A DNA stretch of 50,379 nucleotides. It comes from an uncultured Cellulomonas sp. (GTDB taxonomy: Bacteria > Actinomycetota > Actinomycetes > Actinomycetales > Cellulomonadaceae). Shown piece by piece: positions 29,680-37,268 of the stretch (within the stretch, counting starts at the first letter, position 1; each line of letters begins with the position of its first letter). A program made the position numbers and the translations under genes. Location of the stretch: the NCBI RefSeq assembly GCF_947494015.1, contig NZ_CANLTL010000022.1, positions 1 through 50,379 on the forward strand. The letters are read 5' to 3'. The notes under the pieces were generated by a model. It was given only the letters and a program-made list of their open reading frames with translations, had not been told where the DNA came from and searched no databases.

Positions 29680-30858
29680 GTGGATTCGCTGCTGCTGAGC
29701 TTCTCGGTCCTGCTGCTCGCGGCCGTCCTCATCTCGGAGCGGGCGAACCGCACCGTGCTGTCGACGGCGGTGCTCTTCCTGCTGGGCGGCTTCGTGCTGG
29801 GACAGGGCGTGCTCGGCGTCATCGACGTCGAGACCGGGGACCCGGTGGTCGGCGGACTGGCGGAGCTGGCCCTGTTCTCGGTGCTGTTCACCGACGGCAT
29901 GCGCGTCGGCGTGCACGACCTGCGCCGCGCGTGGCGACTGCCCGGCCGTGCGCTGCTGCTCGGTCTGCCCTTGACGCTCGTGGTGACCGCCGCCCTGGCC
30001 CACTACGTGGCCGGGCTGCCCTGGCTCGAGTCGTTCCTGCTGGGTGCGGTCCTCGCCCCGACCGATCCCGTGTTCGCCTCGGCGATCGTGGGGCGGGAGG
30101 AGGTCCCGCGGCGCCTGCGCCACCTGCTCAACGTGGAGTCCGGCGTCAACGACGGGCTGGCGCTGCCCATCGTGCTGGTCCTGCTCGCGGCGGCGGCCGG
30201 CGGGGACACCAGCGGCTGGCAGCTCGCCGAGGAGATCGGCCTGGGGGTCCTCGTCGGTCTGCTCGTCCCGGTCGTGGTGGTCCGGCTCGAACGGCTGCCC
30301 TTCCTGCAGGCCACGCGGGCGCTCCAGCCGCTGGTGGCGGTCTCGGTGGGTCTGCTCGTGCTCGCGGTGTGCCAGGCCACGCACGCCAACCTGTTCCTCG
30401 GGGCGTTCACGGCCGGCATCACGCTGGCCTCGTTGAGCCCGGGGCTGCGTCACGAGTTCGAGCAGTTCGGCGAGCTCGTGACCGAGCTGCTCAAGCTCGG
30501 CGCGATCCTGGTGTTCGGGGCGCTCATCACCCCGGTGTTCCTGTTCCGGGAGATCGACGCGGCCGGGTGGGTGTTCGCGGTGCTGGCCCTCGTCGTGGCC
30601 CGTCCGGTGGCGCTGCAGGTGTCGTTCTGGGGCTCGGGCCTGCCCGGACGGGAGAAGGTGGCGGCCATGTGGTTCGGCCCGAAGGGCTTCGCGTCGGTCG
30701 TCTACGGTCTGATCGTGCTGGAGTCCGGGATCGGCCTCAGCGACCAGCTGTTCCACCTCGTGGGGCTGGTCATCTTCCTGTCCATCCTCGCCCACTCCTC
30801 GACCGACGTCGTGGTCGCCCGCCAGTTCGACCAGACGCCCGCGCGCAGCACGACCTGA
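29680..30858 (+). CDS. CPA1-type cation:proton antiporter
   Basis: A 392-residue membrane protein with about 12 helices that exchanges Na+ or K+ for protons. Family landmarks are LLGAVLAPTDPVFASAI (about 117-133, the ion-binding TDP motif), LLNVESGVNDGLALPIVL (about 147-164, with the paired Asn/Asp of the transport site) and WFGPKGFASVVYGL near 330. GTG 29680 is chosen for the GAAAGGA Shine-Dalgarno 6 bases upstream and because the first helix begins at once. It lacks a long cytoplasmic regulatory domain. FetB-like permease follows after 15 bases, perhaps co-transcribed. Confidence 0.88.
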   Translation: MDSLLLSFSVLLLAAVLISERANRTVLSTAVLFLLGGFVLGQGVLGVIDVETGDPVVGGLAELALFSVLFTDGMRVGVHDLRRAWRLPGRALLLGLPLTLVVTAALAHYVAGLPWLESFLLGAVLAPTDPVFASAIVGREEVPRRLRHLLNVESGVNDGLALPIVLVLLAAAAGGDTSGWQLAEEIGLGVLVGLLVPVVVVRLERLPFLQATRALQPLVAVSVGLLVLAVCQATHANLFLGAFTAGITLASLSPGLRHEFEQFGELVTELLKLGAILVFGALITPVFLFREIDAAGWVFAVLALVVARPVALQVSFWGSGLPGREKVAAMWFGPKGFASVVYGLIVLESGIGLSDQLFHLVGLVIFLSILAHSSTDVVVARQFDQTPARSTT

Positions 30859-30873
30859 CCCAGGAGGCCCCGG

Positions 30874-31638
30874 GTGGACCCAGCCGCCGGCCAGGGAGCA
30901 GTCTCGGTCTCGCCGGCCTACCTGGTGCTGCTCGTGGTGCTCGTCGCGGTGGCGGCCGCCGTCGCGGCGGCGGGACGGATCGGGGTGAGCCGCGGCGTCG
31001 CGACCGCGGCCCTGCGTGCGGTGCTCCAGCTCGGGATGGTCTCGCTCCTCATCGCAGCCGTGCTGCGCTCGTGGTGGGCGACGGGCGCGTTCCTCGCGCT
31101 GATGCTCGTGGTCGCCTCGGCGACGTCGGCCCGGCGCGTCGCGTCGCGGTCCCACCGGTGGAGCGTCGCCGCGCCGATCGCCGCGGGCGCCCTGCCGGTC
31201 GCGCTGGCCGTCGTGGCGGCGGGGACCATGCCGCTGGCCACCGTCAGCGTCCTGCCGGTCGCCGGCATCCTGGTCGGCGGTGCCATGACGGCGACGTCGC
31301 TGGCCGGCCGGCGTGCGGTCGACGAGCTGCGGGCACGGCACGGGGAGTACGAGGCGGCCCTGGCCCTCGGGCTCGCCGACCGCGACGCCGTGCTGGAGCT
31401 CTGCCGCCCCGGCGCGGCGCAGGCGCTCGTCCCGGCTCTCGACCAGACCCGCACCGTGGGGCTGGTGACCCTGCCCGGCGCGTTCGTCGGGGTGCTGCTC
31501 GGCGGTGGGTCCCCGGTCCAGGCGGGCGCCACTCAGCTGCTCGTGCTCGTCGCCCTGCTCGCCGCGGAGACGATCGCGGTCGCCGTCACGCTGGAGCTGG
31601 TGGCGCGCGGTGTGCTCCGGCCGGTACCCGTGCGCTGA
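30874..31638 (+). CDS. FetB-like ABC permease (UPF0014)
   Basis: A 254-residue polytopic protein with about seven helices. It matches the FetB/YbbM family through RGVATAALRAVLQLGMVSLLI (about 45-65), PVAGILVGGAMTATSLAGRR and the C-terminal LVTLPGAFVGVLLGGGSP, the family signature. In Escherichia coli FetB works with the ATPase FetA in iron export. No ATPase gene is adjacent here, so the partner must lie elsewhere or be absent. An AGGAGG Shine-Dalgarno precedes GTG 30874. Confidence 0.85.
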   Translation: MDPAAGQGAVSVSPAYLVLLVVLVAVAAAVAAAGRIGVSRGVATAALRAVLQLGMVSLLIAAVLRSWWATGAFLALMLVVASATSARRVASRSHRWSVAAPIAAGALPVALAVVAAGTMPLATVSVLPVAGILVGGAMTATSLAGRRAVDELRARHGEYEAALALGLADRDAVLELCRPGAAQALVPALDQTRTVGLVTLPGAFVGVLLGGGSPVQAGATQLLVLVALLAAETIAVAVTLELVARGVLRPVPVR

Positions 31639-31663
31639 CCGCGCCGGGCATCATGTCGACCCC

Positions 31664-33865
31664 TCAGTCCACCGCCCGCACGTGCAGCACCGCCGCGTGG
31701 TCGGGGTCGAGGGCCGGGAGCTGCACCCCGGCCGCCAGCAGCACCGAGCCCGGCAGGGTGACCGGTCCGGGCCACCACGGCGGGACGACCCGGACGTCGT
31801 CCGGCACGGACCCGGGCACGAGCGGCCGGACGGTGTACGTGCGGTCGGGCCGCAGGCCGGGCAGCGCCAGCCGTCCCGGCGGCCAGGTGACCGGGCGGTC
31901 GAGCACGACGACGGCGTAGAGCGCCTCGGCGCCGTCGGGGGCGACCGCGCCGTGCAGCCAGACGGCGTCGTCGGCCGCGGTCGCGCGGACCGTGCGGCCG
32001 GTGTGGATCAGGTCCCGGTGCTCGCGGTAGGTGCGGACCCAGCCGGCGAGCTCGGCGCGCTCGGCCGGGGTCGCGCGGGCGAGGTCCCACTCGATGCCGA
32101 AGTGGCCGAACAGCGCCGTGGCGGCGCGGAAGGACAGGTCGAGCGTGCGCCCGGTGGTGTGGGCGCGTCCGGAGCCGACGTGGCTGCCGACCAGCTCGGG
32201 CGGCAGGAGCTGGGCGGTCCAGCGCTGGATGTGCTGCCGGTCGTGGGCGTCGATGCAGTCCGACGCCCACACGCGGTCGGTGCGCTCGAGGATCTCCAGG
32301 TCGACCCGCGCCCCGCCGGACGAGCACGACTCGATCTCGACGCCCGGGCAGGCGTCGCGGACGGCGTCGAGCAGGGCGTAGACGGCGAGCGTCTGGGCGT
32401 GCACCCGGGGTGCGCCGGACGGCAGCGAGCCGGCGTCGACCAGGTCGCGGTTGTGGTCCCACTTGACGTAGTCGACGCCGGCCGCGCGCACGACGTCGAC
32501 GATCCGCTCGAGCAGGTAGGCGTGCACCGCGGGGTTGGCGACGTCGAGCACCTGCTGGTTGCGGGACGGCACCGGCAGCCGCCCCGGGACCTGCAGCAGC
32601 CAGTCGGGGTGGGCCCGGGCCAGGTCCGAGTCCGGGTTGACCATCTCGGGCTCGAACCACAGCCCGAGCTCCATGCCGAGGGCGTGCACGTGGTCCGCGA
32701 GCGGCGCCAGGCCGTCCGGCCAGACGTCGGGGTCGACGTACCAGTCCCCGAGGCCGGCGGTGTCGTCGCGGCGCCCGCGGAACCAGCCGTCGTCGAGCAC
32801 GAAGCGCTCGACGCCGACCTCGGCGGCGAGGGTGGCCAGCTCGGCGAGCCGCGCCGGGTCGTGGTCGAAGTAGACCGCCTCCCAGACGTTCAGCACGACC
32901 GGCCGCGGTGACCTCGGGTGCGACGGACGGGCGCGCAGGTGGGTGTGGAACCGCGCGGCGAGCGCGTCGAGGCCGTCGCCGTGGGCCCCGTACAGCCACG
33001 GCGACCGGTAGTCCTCGCCGGGCGCGAGGCGCACCTCGCCCGGCAGCAGCAGCTCGCCGCCGCCGAGCAGCCGCTCACCGGTCGGCACCCGCTCGGCGTA
33101 CGTGCGGTGGTTGCCGCTCCAGGCGACGTGCACGCCCCACACCGGCCCGCGCGCGAACGTGAACCCGTGCTCGCCGGCGACCAGCACGGTCGCGGCGTCG
33201 GCACCGGTGCGGCCGTGCCGCCCCTCGCGCAGGTGCGTCCCCACGGTCAGCGGCCGGCGCTGGGGGACGCGCTCCTTGGCCCAGCGGCCGGCGAGGTCCA
33301 GGACGTCGGTCGCCACCGCGGGGACCGGCAGGGCCAGCGCCAGCCCGCCGACGTCGTAGGGGGTCTCGCCCCGGTTCGTCACGGTGGCCCGGGTGCGCAG
33401 CAGCCCCGCGGCGAGCAGCTCGACCTCCAGGGTGAGGCCGAGCGCGGCGTGGTCGTCCCCGGCGTGCACGACGACGCGTCCGCCGGCGCCGGTCGGGTCC
33501 GTCGCGGCGACGCGGGGGCCGGCGTCCGAGGTTGCGTCCGGCTCCGCGTCGAGCGGCTCGAGCACGACCCGCTCCGTGCGGAACGCGCTCGACCACGCCG
33601 ATCCGTCCGGCCGGTGGCCGGTGAGCCCGGGCGTGCCGGTCCAGCCCGTGCTCGCCTCGGGCACCAGCGAGACCGCGACCGGCACGTCCATCCCGTTGCC
33701 GGCCACCGGTGCGGCGGCCGTCCGGCGCAGCGCGGCCAGGGCGTCGTCGTCCAGCGGGCCCAGGTCCGGACCCCAGTGCAGGACGACCGGCAGGCCGGGC
33801 CCGGCCAGGTCGAGGACGAGGCTGACGCCGGCGGCACGCAGCGCGCAGGTGGAGGGTGGGGTCAC
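31664..33865 (-). CDS. Alpha-galactosidase (GH36)
   Basis: A 733-residue cytoplasmic enzyme releasing alpha-linked galactose from sugars such as melibiose or raffinose. An N-terminal beta-supersandwich (about 1-320) precedes the barrel: LNVWEAVYFDHD near 330, FVLDDGWFRGRRDD near 355, LWFEPEMVNPDSDLA near 405, nucleophile Asp470 in KWDHNRDL, SCSSGGARVDLEIL near 515 and acid/base Asp536 in WASDCID. No signal peptide, as expected when the substrate is imported. GTG 33865 has GAGGAG about 7 bases upstream. It is the last gene of the galactoside cluster and sits 168 bases after the binding-protein gene. Confidence 0.93.
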   Translation of the reverse strand: MTPPSTCALRAAGVSLVLDLAGPGLPVVLHWGPDLGPLDDDALAALRRTAAAPVAGNGMDVPVAVSLVPEASTGWTGTPGLTGHRPDGSAWSSAFRTERVVLEPLDAEPDATSDAGPRVAATDPTGAGGRVVVHAGDDHAALGLTLEVELLAAGLLRTRATVTNRGETPYDVGGLALALPVPAVATDVLDLAGRWAKERVPQRRPLTVGTHLREGRHGRTGADAATVLVAGEHGFTFARGPVWGVHVAWSGNHRTYAERVPTGERLLGGGELLLPGEVRLAPGEDYRSPWLYGAHGDGLDALAARFHTHLRARPSHPRSPRPVVLNVWEAVYFDHDPARLAELATLAAEVGVERFVLDDGWFRGRRDDTAGLGDWYVDPDVWPDGLAPLADHVHALGMELGLWFEPEMVNPDSDLARAHPDWLLQVPGRLPVPSRNQQVLDVANPAVHAYLLERIVDVVRAAGVDYVKWDHNRDLVDAGSLPSGAPRVHAQTLAVYALLDAVRDACPGVEIESCSSGGARVDLEILERTDRVWASDCIDAHDRQHIQRWTAQLLPPELVGSHVGSGRAHTTGRTLDLSFRAATALFGHFGIEWDLARATPAERAELAGWVRTYREHRDLIHTGRTVRATAADDAVWLHGAVAPDGAEALYAVVVLDRPVTWPPGRLALPGLRPDRTYTVRPLVPGSVPDDVRVVPPWWPGPVTLPGSVLLAAGVQLPALDPDHAAVLHVRAVD

Positions 33866-33961
33866 GCGGATCTCCTCGGGATGGGTGGTGGCCGTGGTCG
33901 CCGGGACAGCGGTGTGCCGCGGGCGCACACCCGTCAGGGTGGCACCCGCGGCACCGGGCCG

Positions 33962-33983
33962 TGACGCCGACAGACCGGCGTCA
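33962..33983 (-). terminator. Stem-loop between binding-protein and alpha-galactosidase genes
   Basis: An 8-bp inverted repeat (TGACGCCG / CGGCGTCA) with a 6-base loop, without a T-run. It lies just after the binding-protein gene on the transcribed strand. Such hairpins often stabilise the upstream mRNA so that the binding protein is made in excess, or act as partial terminators; which applies cannot be told. Confidence 0.4.
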
Positions 33984-34033
33984 GCCCGCGTCAGCCGGCG
34001 TCGGCGGGCGCGCTGGTCGGCGCCGGCCCGCGA

Positions 34034-35368
34034 TCAGGAGGCGACCGGGATGGCCTGCGCCTCCAGCGCGGCGACGGTGGACTCCTCCGCCTCCGCGAGC
34101 GCCTCCGGCAGGGTCTGGTCACCGGAGATGGCGGTGGAGAAGCCGTCCGACACGTCGTTGTAGACCTGCGTCATGGTCGGTCCCCAGACGAAGTCCGGCG
34201 AGACCTGGGTGCTGGCCTCGGCGAAGACGTCGTAGATCGGCTGGCCGCCGTAGAACTCCACGCCCTCGGCGAGCGCCGGCAGCGCCGCACCCTCCGTCGT
34301 GGCGGGGTAGAGGTTGGCGGCCTCGATGAGCGCCGTCAGCGCCTCCTCGGAGGTGTTGAGCCACAGGGCGAACTGCGCGGCCTCGTAGACGTGCTCGGTC
34401 CCCTGGAACACCACGGTCGTGGAGCCGCCCCAGTTGCCGGCGGACTCCCCGCCGTCCTCCCACTGCGGGGACGGCGCGACCCGCCAGGCGCCGGCGGTGT
34501 CCGGTGCCCCGGTCATGATGGAGTTGGCGCCCCAGACCGCCGAGTTCCACGTCCACACCTCGCCGGTGTTGTAGGCGTTGTCCCACTCGGTGGTCCAGCC
34601 CGGGTAGGTCGAGACGAGGTCGCGCTCGATGAGGTCGTCCCAGTACGCGGCGACCTTCTCCGACTCCTCGCTGGTCAGGTCCACCGTCCACTGGTCGCCG
34701 TCGTTGCCGAACCACGAGCCGCCCGCCTGCCACACCAGGCCGGCGAACTGGTTGACGTCCGCCTGGGAGAAGTTGGTGATGTAGCCGCCGGTCGCGCGCA
34801 CCTGCTCCGCCGCGGTCGCGAACTCCTCCCACGTCGTGGGCACCTCGATGCCGTACTGCTCGAAGAGGTCGGCGCGGTAGAACAGCGCCATCGGACCGGC
34901 GTCCTGCGGGATGGCGTACACCGCGTCGTCCTCGCCCAGCTGCACCTGCTGCCAGGTCCAGTCGACGAACTCGTCCTGGGCCGCGACGACGTCGTCGCAC
35001 GCGGACAGGTCGACCAGACCGTCCTGCACGCGGAAGTTGGGCAGCGCGTCGTACTCCACCTGCCCCAGGTCCGGGGCGTTGCCGGCCTCGAGCTGGTTGA
35101 AGAAGTTCTGGTAGGTGCCGCCGTTGCCGTTGGGGCCCGTCTGGACCTCGACCTGGATGTCGGGGTTGTCCTCGTTCCAGAGCGCGACGACGTCCTCGAT
35201 GCCGGGGATCCAGGAGGTGAAGGTCAGGGTGACCGGCTCGCCGGCGGGCTCGCAGGCGGCGGCGGCGCCCGACGCCGCGGCGCCGGTGTCGCCGGACCCG
35301 GACGAGCAGGCGGTGACGGCGGTGAGCGCGAGCAGGGCGACGCCGGCCGCTCGGGTGGTGGTGCGCAT
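34034..35368 (-). CDS. Galactoside ABC importer, substrate-binding lipoprotein
   Basis: A 444-residue family-1 extracellular binding protein. The signal peptide ends in lipobox VTAC with Cys21, and a Ser/Gly/Ala linker follows. Typical elements are VTLTFTSWIPGIEDVVALWN at the first strand, NAPDLGQVEYDALPNF, and AIPQDAGPMALFYRADLFEQ (about 160-180), the hinge and ligand-contact region. Many Trp residues (for example TWEEF, WTWNSAVWG) fit sugar stacking. AGAGGA lies about 6 bases before ATG 35368. Its position after two permeases and a beta-galactosidase indicates a galactoside or galacto-oligosaccharide ligand. Confidence 0.9.
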   Translation of the reverse strand: MRTTTRAAGVALLALTAVTACSSGSGDTGAAASGAAAACEPAGEPVTLTFTSWIPGIEDVVALWNEDNPDIQVEVQTGPNGNGGTYQNFFNQLEAGNAPDLGQVEYDALPNFRVQDGLVDLSACDDVVAAQDEFVDWTWQQVQLGEDDAVYAIPQDAGPMALFYRADLFEQYGIEVPTTWEEFATAAEQVRATGGYITNFSQADVNQFAGLVWQAGGSWFGNDGDQWTVDLTSEESEKVAAYWDDLIERDLVSTYPGWTTEWDNAYNTGEVWTWNSAVWGANSIMTGAPDTAGAWRVAPSPQWEDGGESAGNWGGSTTVVFQGTEHVYEAAQFALWLNTSEEALTALIEAANLYPATTEGAALPALAEGVEFYGGQPIYDVFAEASTQVSPDFVWGPTMTQVYNDVSDGFSTAISGDQTLPEALAEAEESTVAALEAQAIPVAS

Positions 35369-35427
35369 GGTGGTCCTCTCGGAGGGTGGGACGGGGGATG
35401 TCGGGGCTGGCGAGGGGTGGTGGGTGG

Positions 35428-36369
35428 TCACTTGAGGGCGCCGGTTCCCAGCCCGCCGCGCCAGAAGCGCTGCAGCAGCAGGAACACGACGATGAGCGGC
35501 ACGATCGACAGCAGTGCGCCGGTGAGCACGTACAGGCGCAGCTCGGGGACCTGGTTGACCTGGGTGTTCCAGGTGTAGAGACCGAGGGTCACCGGGAACA
35601 GGCGCTCGTCGCGCAGCATGATGAGCGGCAGGAAGAAGTTGTTCCAGATCGCGACGAACTGGAACAGGAACACGGTCACGAGGGCCGGGAACATGAGCCG
35701 GACGGCCACGGTGAAGAACGTCCGGACCTCCCCGGAGCCGTCCAGCCGGGCGGCCTCGAGCAGCTCCTCGGGGACGGCGGACGCGGCGAAGATCCGGGTG
35801 AGGTAGACGCCGAACGGGCTGACGATGCTCGGCAGGAACACCGACCAGAACGTGTTGGTGGCGTTGACCTGGCTGAACAGCAGGAACAGCGGCAGCGCGA
35901 GGGCCGTGGCCGGCACCAGCACGCCGCCGAGCACGACGTTGAAGACGAGCTCGCGCCCGGGGAAGCGGTACTTGGCCAGCGCGTACCCGCACATGCCCGC
36001 CAGCAGGGTGCCCAGCAGCGCACCGCCGCCGGCGTAGAGCACGCTGTTCAGCAGCCAGCGCGGCAGCACTCCCCCGCCGTACCCGGTCGTCGCGGCCAGG
36101 TTCTCGACCAGGTTCAGGTCGCTGAACCACAGCGCGTTGGTGGTCGTCAGGTCGCCGCGCTCCTTGGTGGCCGCCACGAGCAGCCACCAGATCGGGATGA
36201 GGAAGTAGACGGTGAAGACGACCATGATCGTCATCGCGACCGTGCGGGAGACCGGGCTCTCGTGCGGGCCGCCGGCCGCACGTCGTGCGGGTGGCCGGTC
36301 GGGCGTACGGGTCCGGCCCGTGGCGGGTCCGGGGACGGCGGGGACCGAGGGCCGGGCGGTGGTGCTCAC
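35428..36369 (-). CDS. Sugar ABC permease, MalG type
   Basis: A 313-residue permease with six helices after a Pro/Arg-rich cytoplasmic tail of about 45 residues. The EAA loop reads EELLEAARLDGSGEVRTFF (about 205-223), matching the ATPase-docking motif EAAxxDGA. The first helix (TIMVVFTVYFLIPIWWLLVA) and the final LLLQRFWRGGLGTGALK, ending close to the conserved GLxxGAvK, are typical of the second permease of carbohydrate importers. GTGA overlaps with the preceding gene fix the start at 36369. Confidence 0.92.
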   Translation of the reverse strand: MSTTARPSVPAVPGPATGRTRTPDRPPARRAAGGPHESPVSRTVAMTIMVVFTVYFLIPIWWLLVAATKERGDLTTTNALWFSDLNLVENLAATTGYGGGVLPRWLLNSVLYAGGGALLGTLLAGMCGYALAKYRFPGRELVFNVVLGGVLVPATALALPLFLLFSQVNATNTFWSVFLPSIVSPFGVYLTRIFAASAVPEELLEAARLDGSGEVRTFFTVAVRLMFPALVTVFLFQFVAIWNNFFLPLIMLRDERLFPVTLGLYTWNTQVNQVPELRLYVLTGALLSIVPLIVVFLLLQRFWRGGLGTGALK

Positions 36370-37268
36370 TGGAAGGCCTTCCGCTGGGTCACCTTGAGGA
36401 AGGTGAAGGACAGGACGAAGGTCGCCAGCGCGAGCACCACCGAGAAGGCGGCGGCCAGCGGGACGTTGGGCACCGACGCCGTGGAGTACACGAGCAGGTT
36501 CGGGGTGAAGGTGCTGGTCACCGCCGAGGAGAAGGTGCGGAACACCTGCGGCTCGGCGAGCAGCTGCAGCGTGCCGATGATCGAGAAGATCGCGGTCAGG
36601 ATGATCGCCGGCATCACCAGCGGGATCTTGATCGACCACGCGATGCGGACCTGGGAGGCGCCGTCGAGCCGCGCCGCCTCGTACACCTCGGCCGGGATGG
36701 CCAGCAGCGAGGAGTAGATGATGAGCATGTTGTAGCCGACGAACACCCAGGTGACGACGTTGGCGATGGCCCACAGCACGAGGTCGGCCGAGAGCAGGTC
36801 GACCGACTGGGTGACCGGTCGGAACGGTGACAGGTTCGGCGAGTACAGGAAGCCCCACATGATCGCGGCGATGACGCCGGGGACCGCGTACGGGACGAAG
36901 AACGCCAGCCGGAAGAACCGGCGTCCGCGGACCAGTGGGGAGTCCAGCAGCAGCGCGAAGAGCAGCGCGAGGCCGAGCATCACCGGCACCTGGACGATGC
37001 CGAACAGCAGGACCCGCAGCACGGAGTCCCAGAACGCGCTGCTCTGCATCACCTGCGCGTACTGGGCCAGGCCCCCGAACACCTGCGTCGGCGGACCGAA
37101 GGTGCCCTCGCGCTCGACCACGAGCGTCGACTGGTACACCGCGTACCCGATCGGCACGAGGTAGAAGAGGGTGAACAGGGTGGCGAACGGCGCGACGAAG
37201 ACGGCGATGGCGCGCTTGTGGGTCACCCGCGGTGCCCGGCGTCGGCCGGGGACGACTGCAGTGGTCAC
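36366..37268 (-). CDS. Sugar ABC permease, MalF type
   Basis: A 300-residue permease with six helices: the first at about 22-42 (AVFVAPFATLFTLFYLVPIG), the EAA loop VYEAARLDGASQVRIAWSI at about 195-213, and the last FVLSFTFLKVTQR at the C-terminus. It pairs with the MalG-type gene that overlaps it by 4 bases. Its own GTG start overlaps the stop of the beta-galactosidase gene, so all are on one transcript. No ATPase gene is present in the cluster; a shared MsiK-like ATPase is the usual solution in actinobacteria. Confidence 0.92.
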   Translation of the reverse strand: MTTAVVPGRRRAPRVTHKRAIAVFVAPFATLFTLFYLVPIGYAVYQSTLVVEREGTFGPPTQVFGGLAQYAQVMQSSAFWDSVLRVLLFGIVQVPVMLGLALLFALLLDSPLVRGRRFFRLAFFVPYAVPGVIAAIMWGFLYSPNLSPFRPVTQSVDLLSADLVLWAIANVVTWVFVGYNMLIIYSSLLAIPAEVYEAARLDGASQVRIAWSIKIPLVMPAIILTAIFSIIGTLQLLAEPQVFRTFSSAVTSTFTPNLLVYSTASVPNVPLAAAFSVVLALATFVLSFTFLKVTQRKAFQ

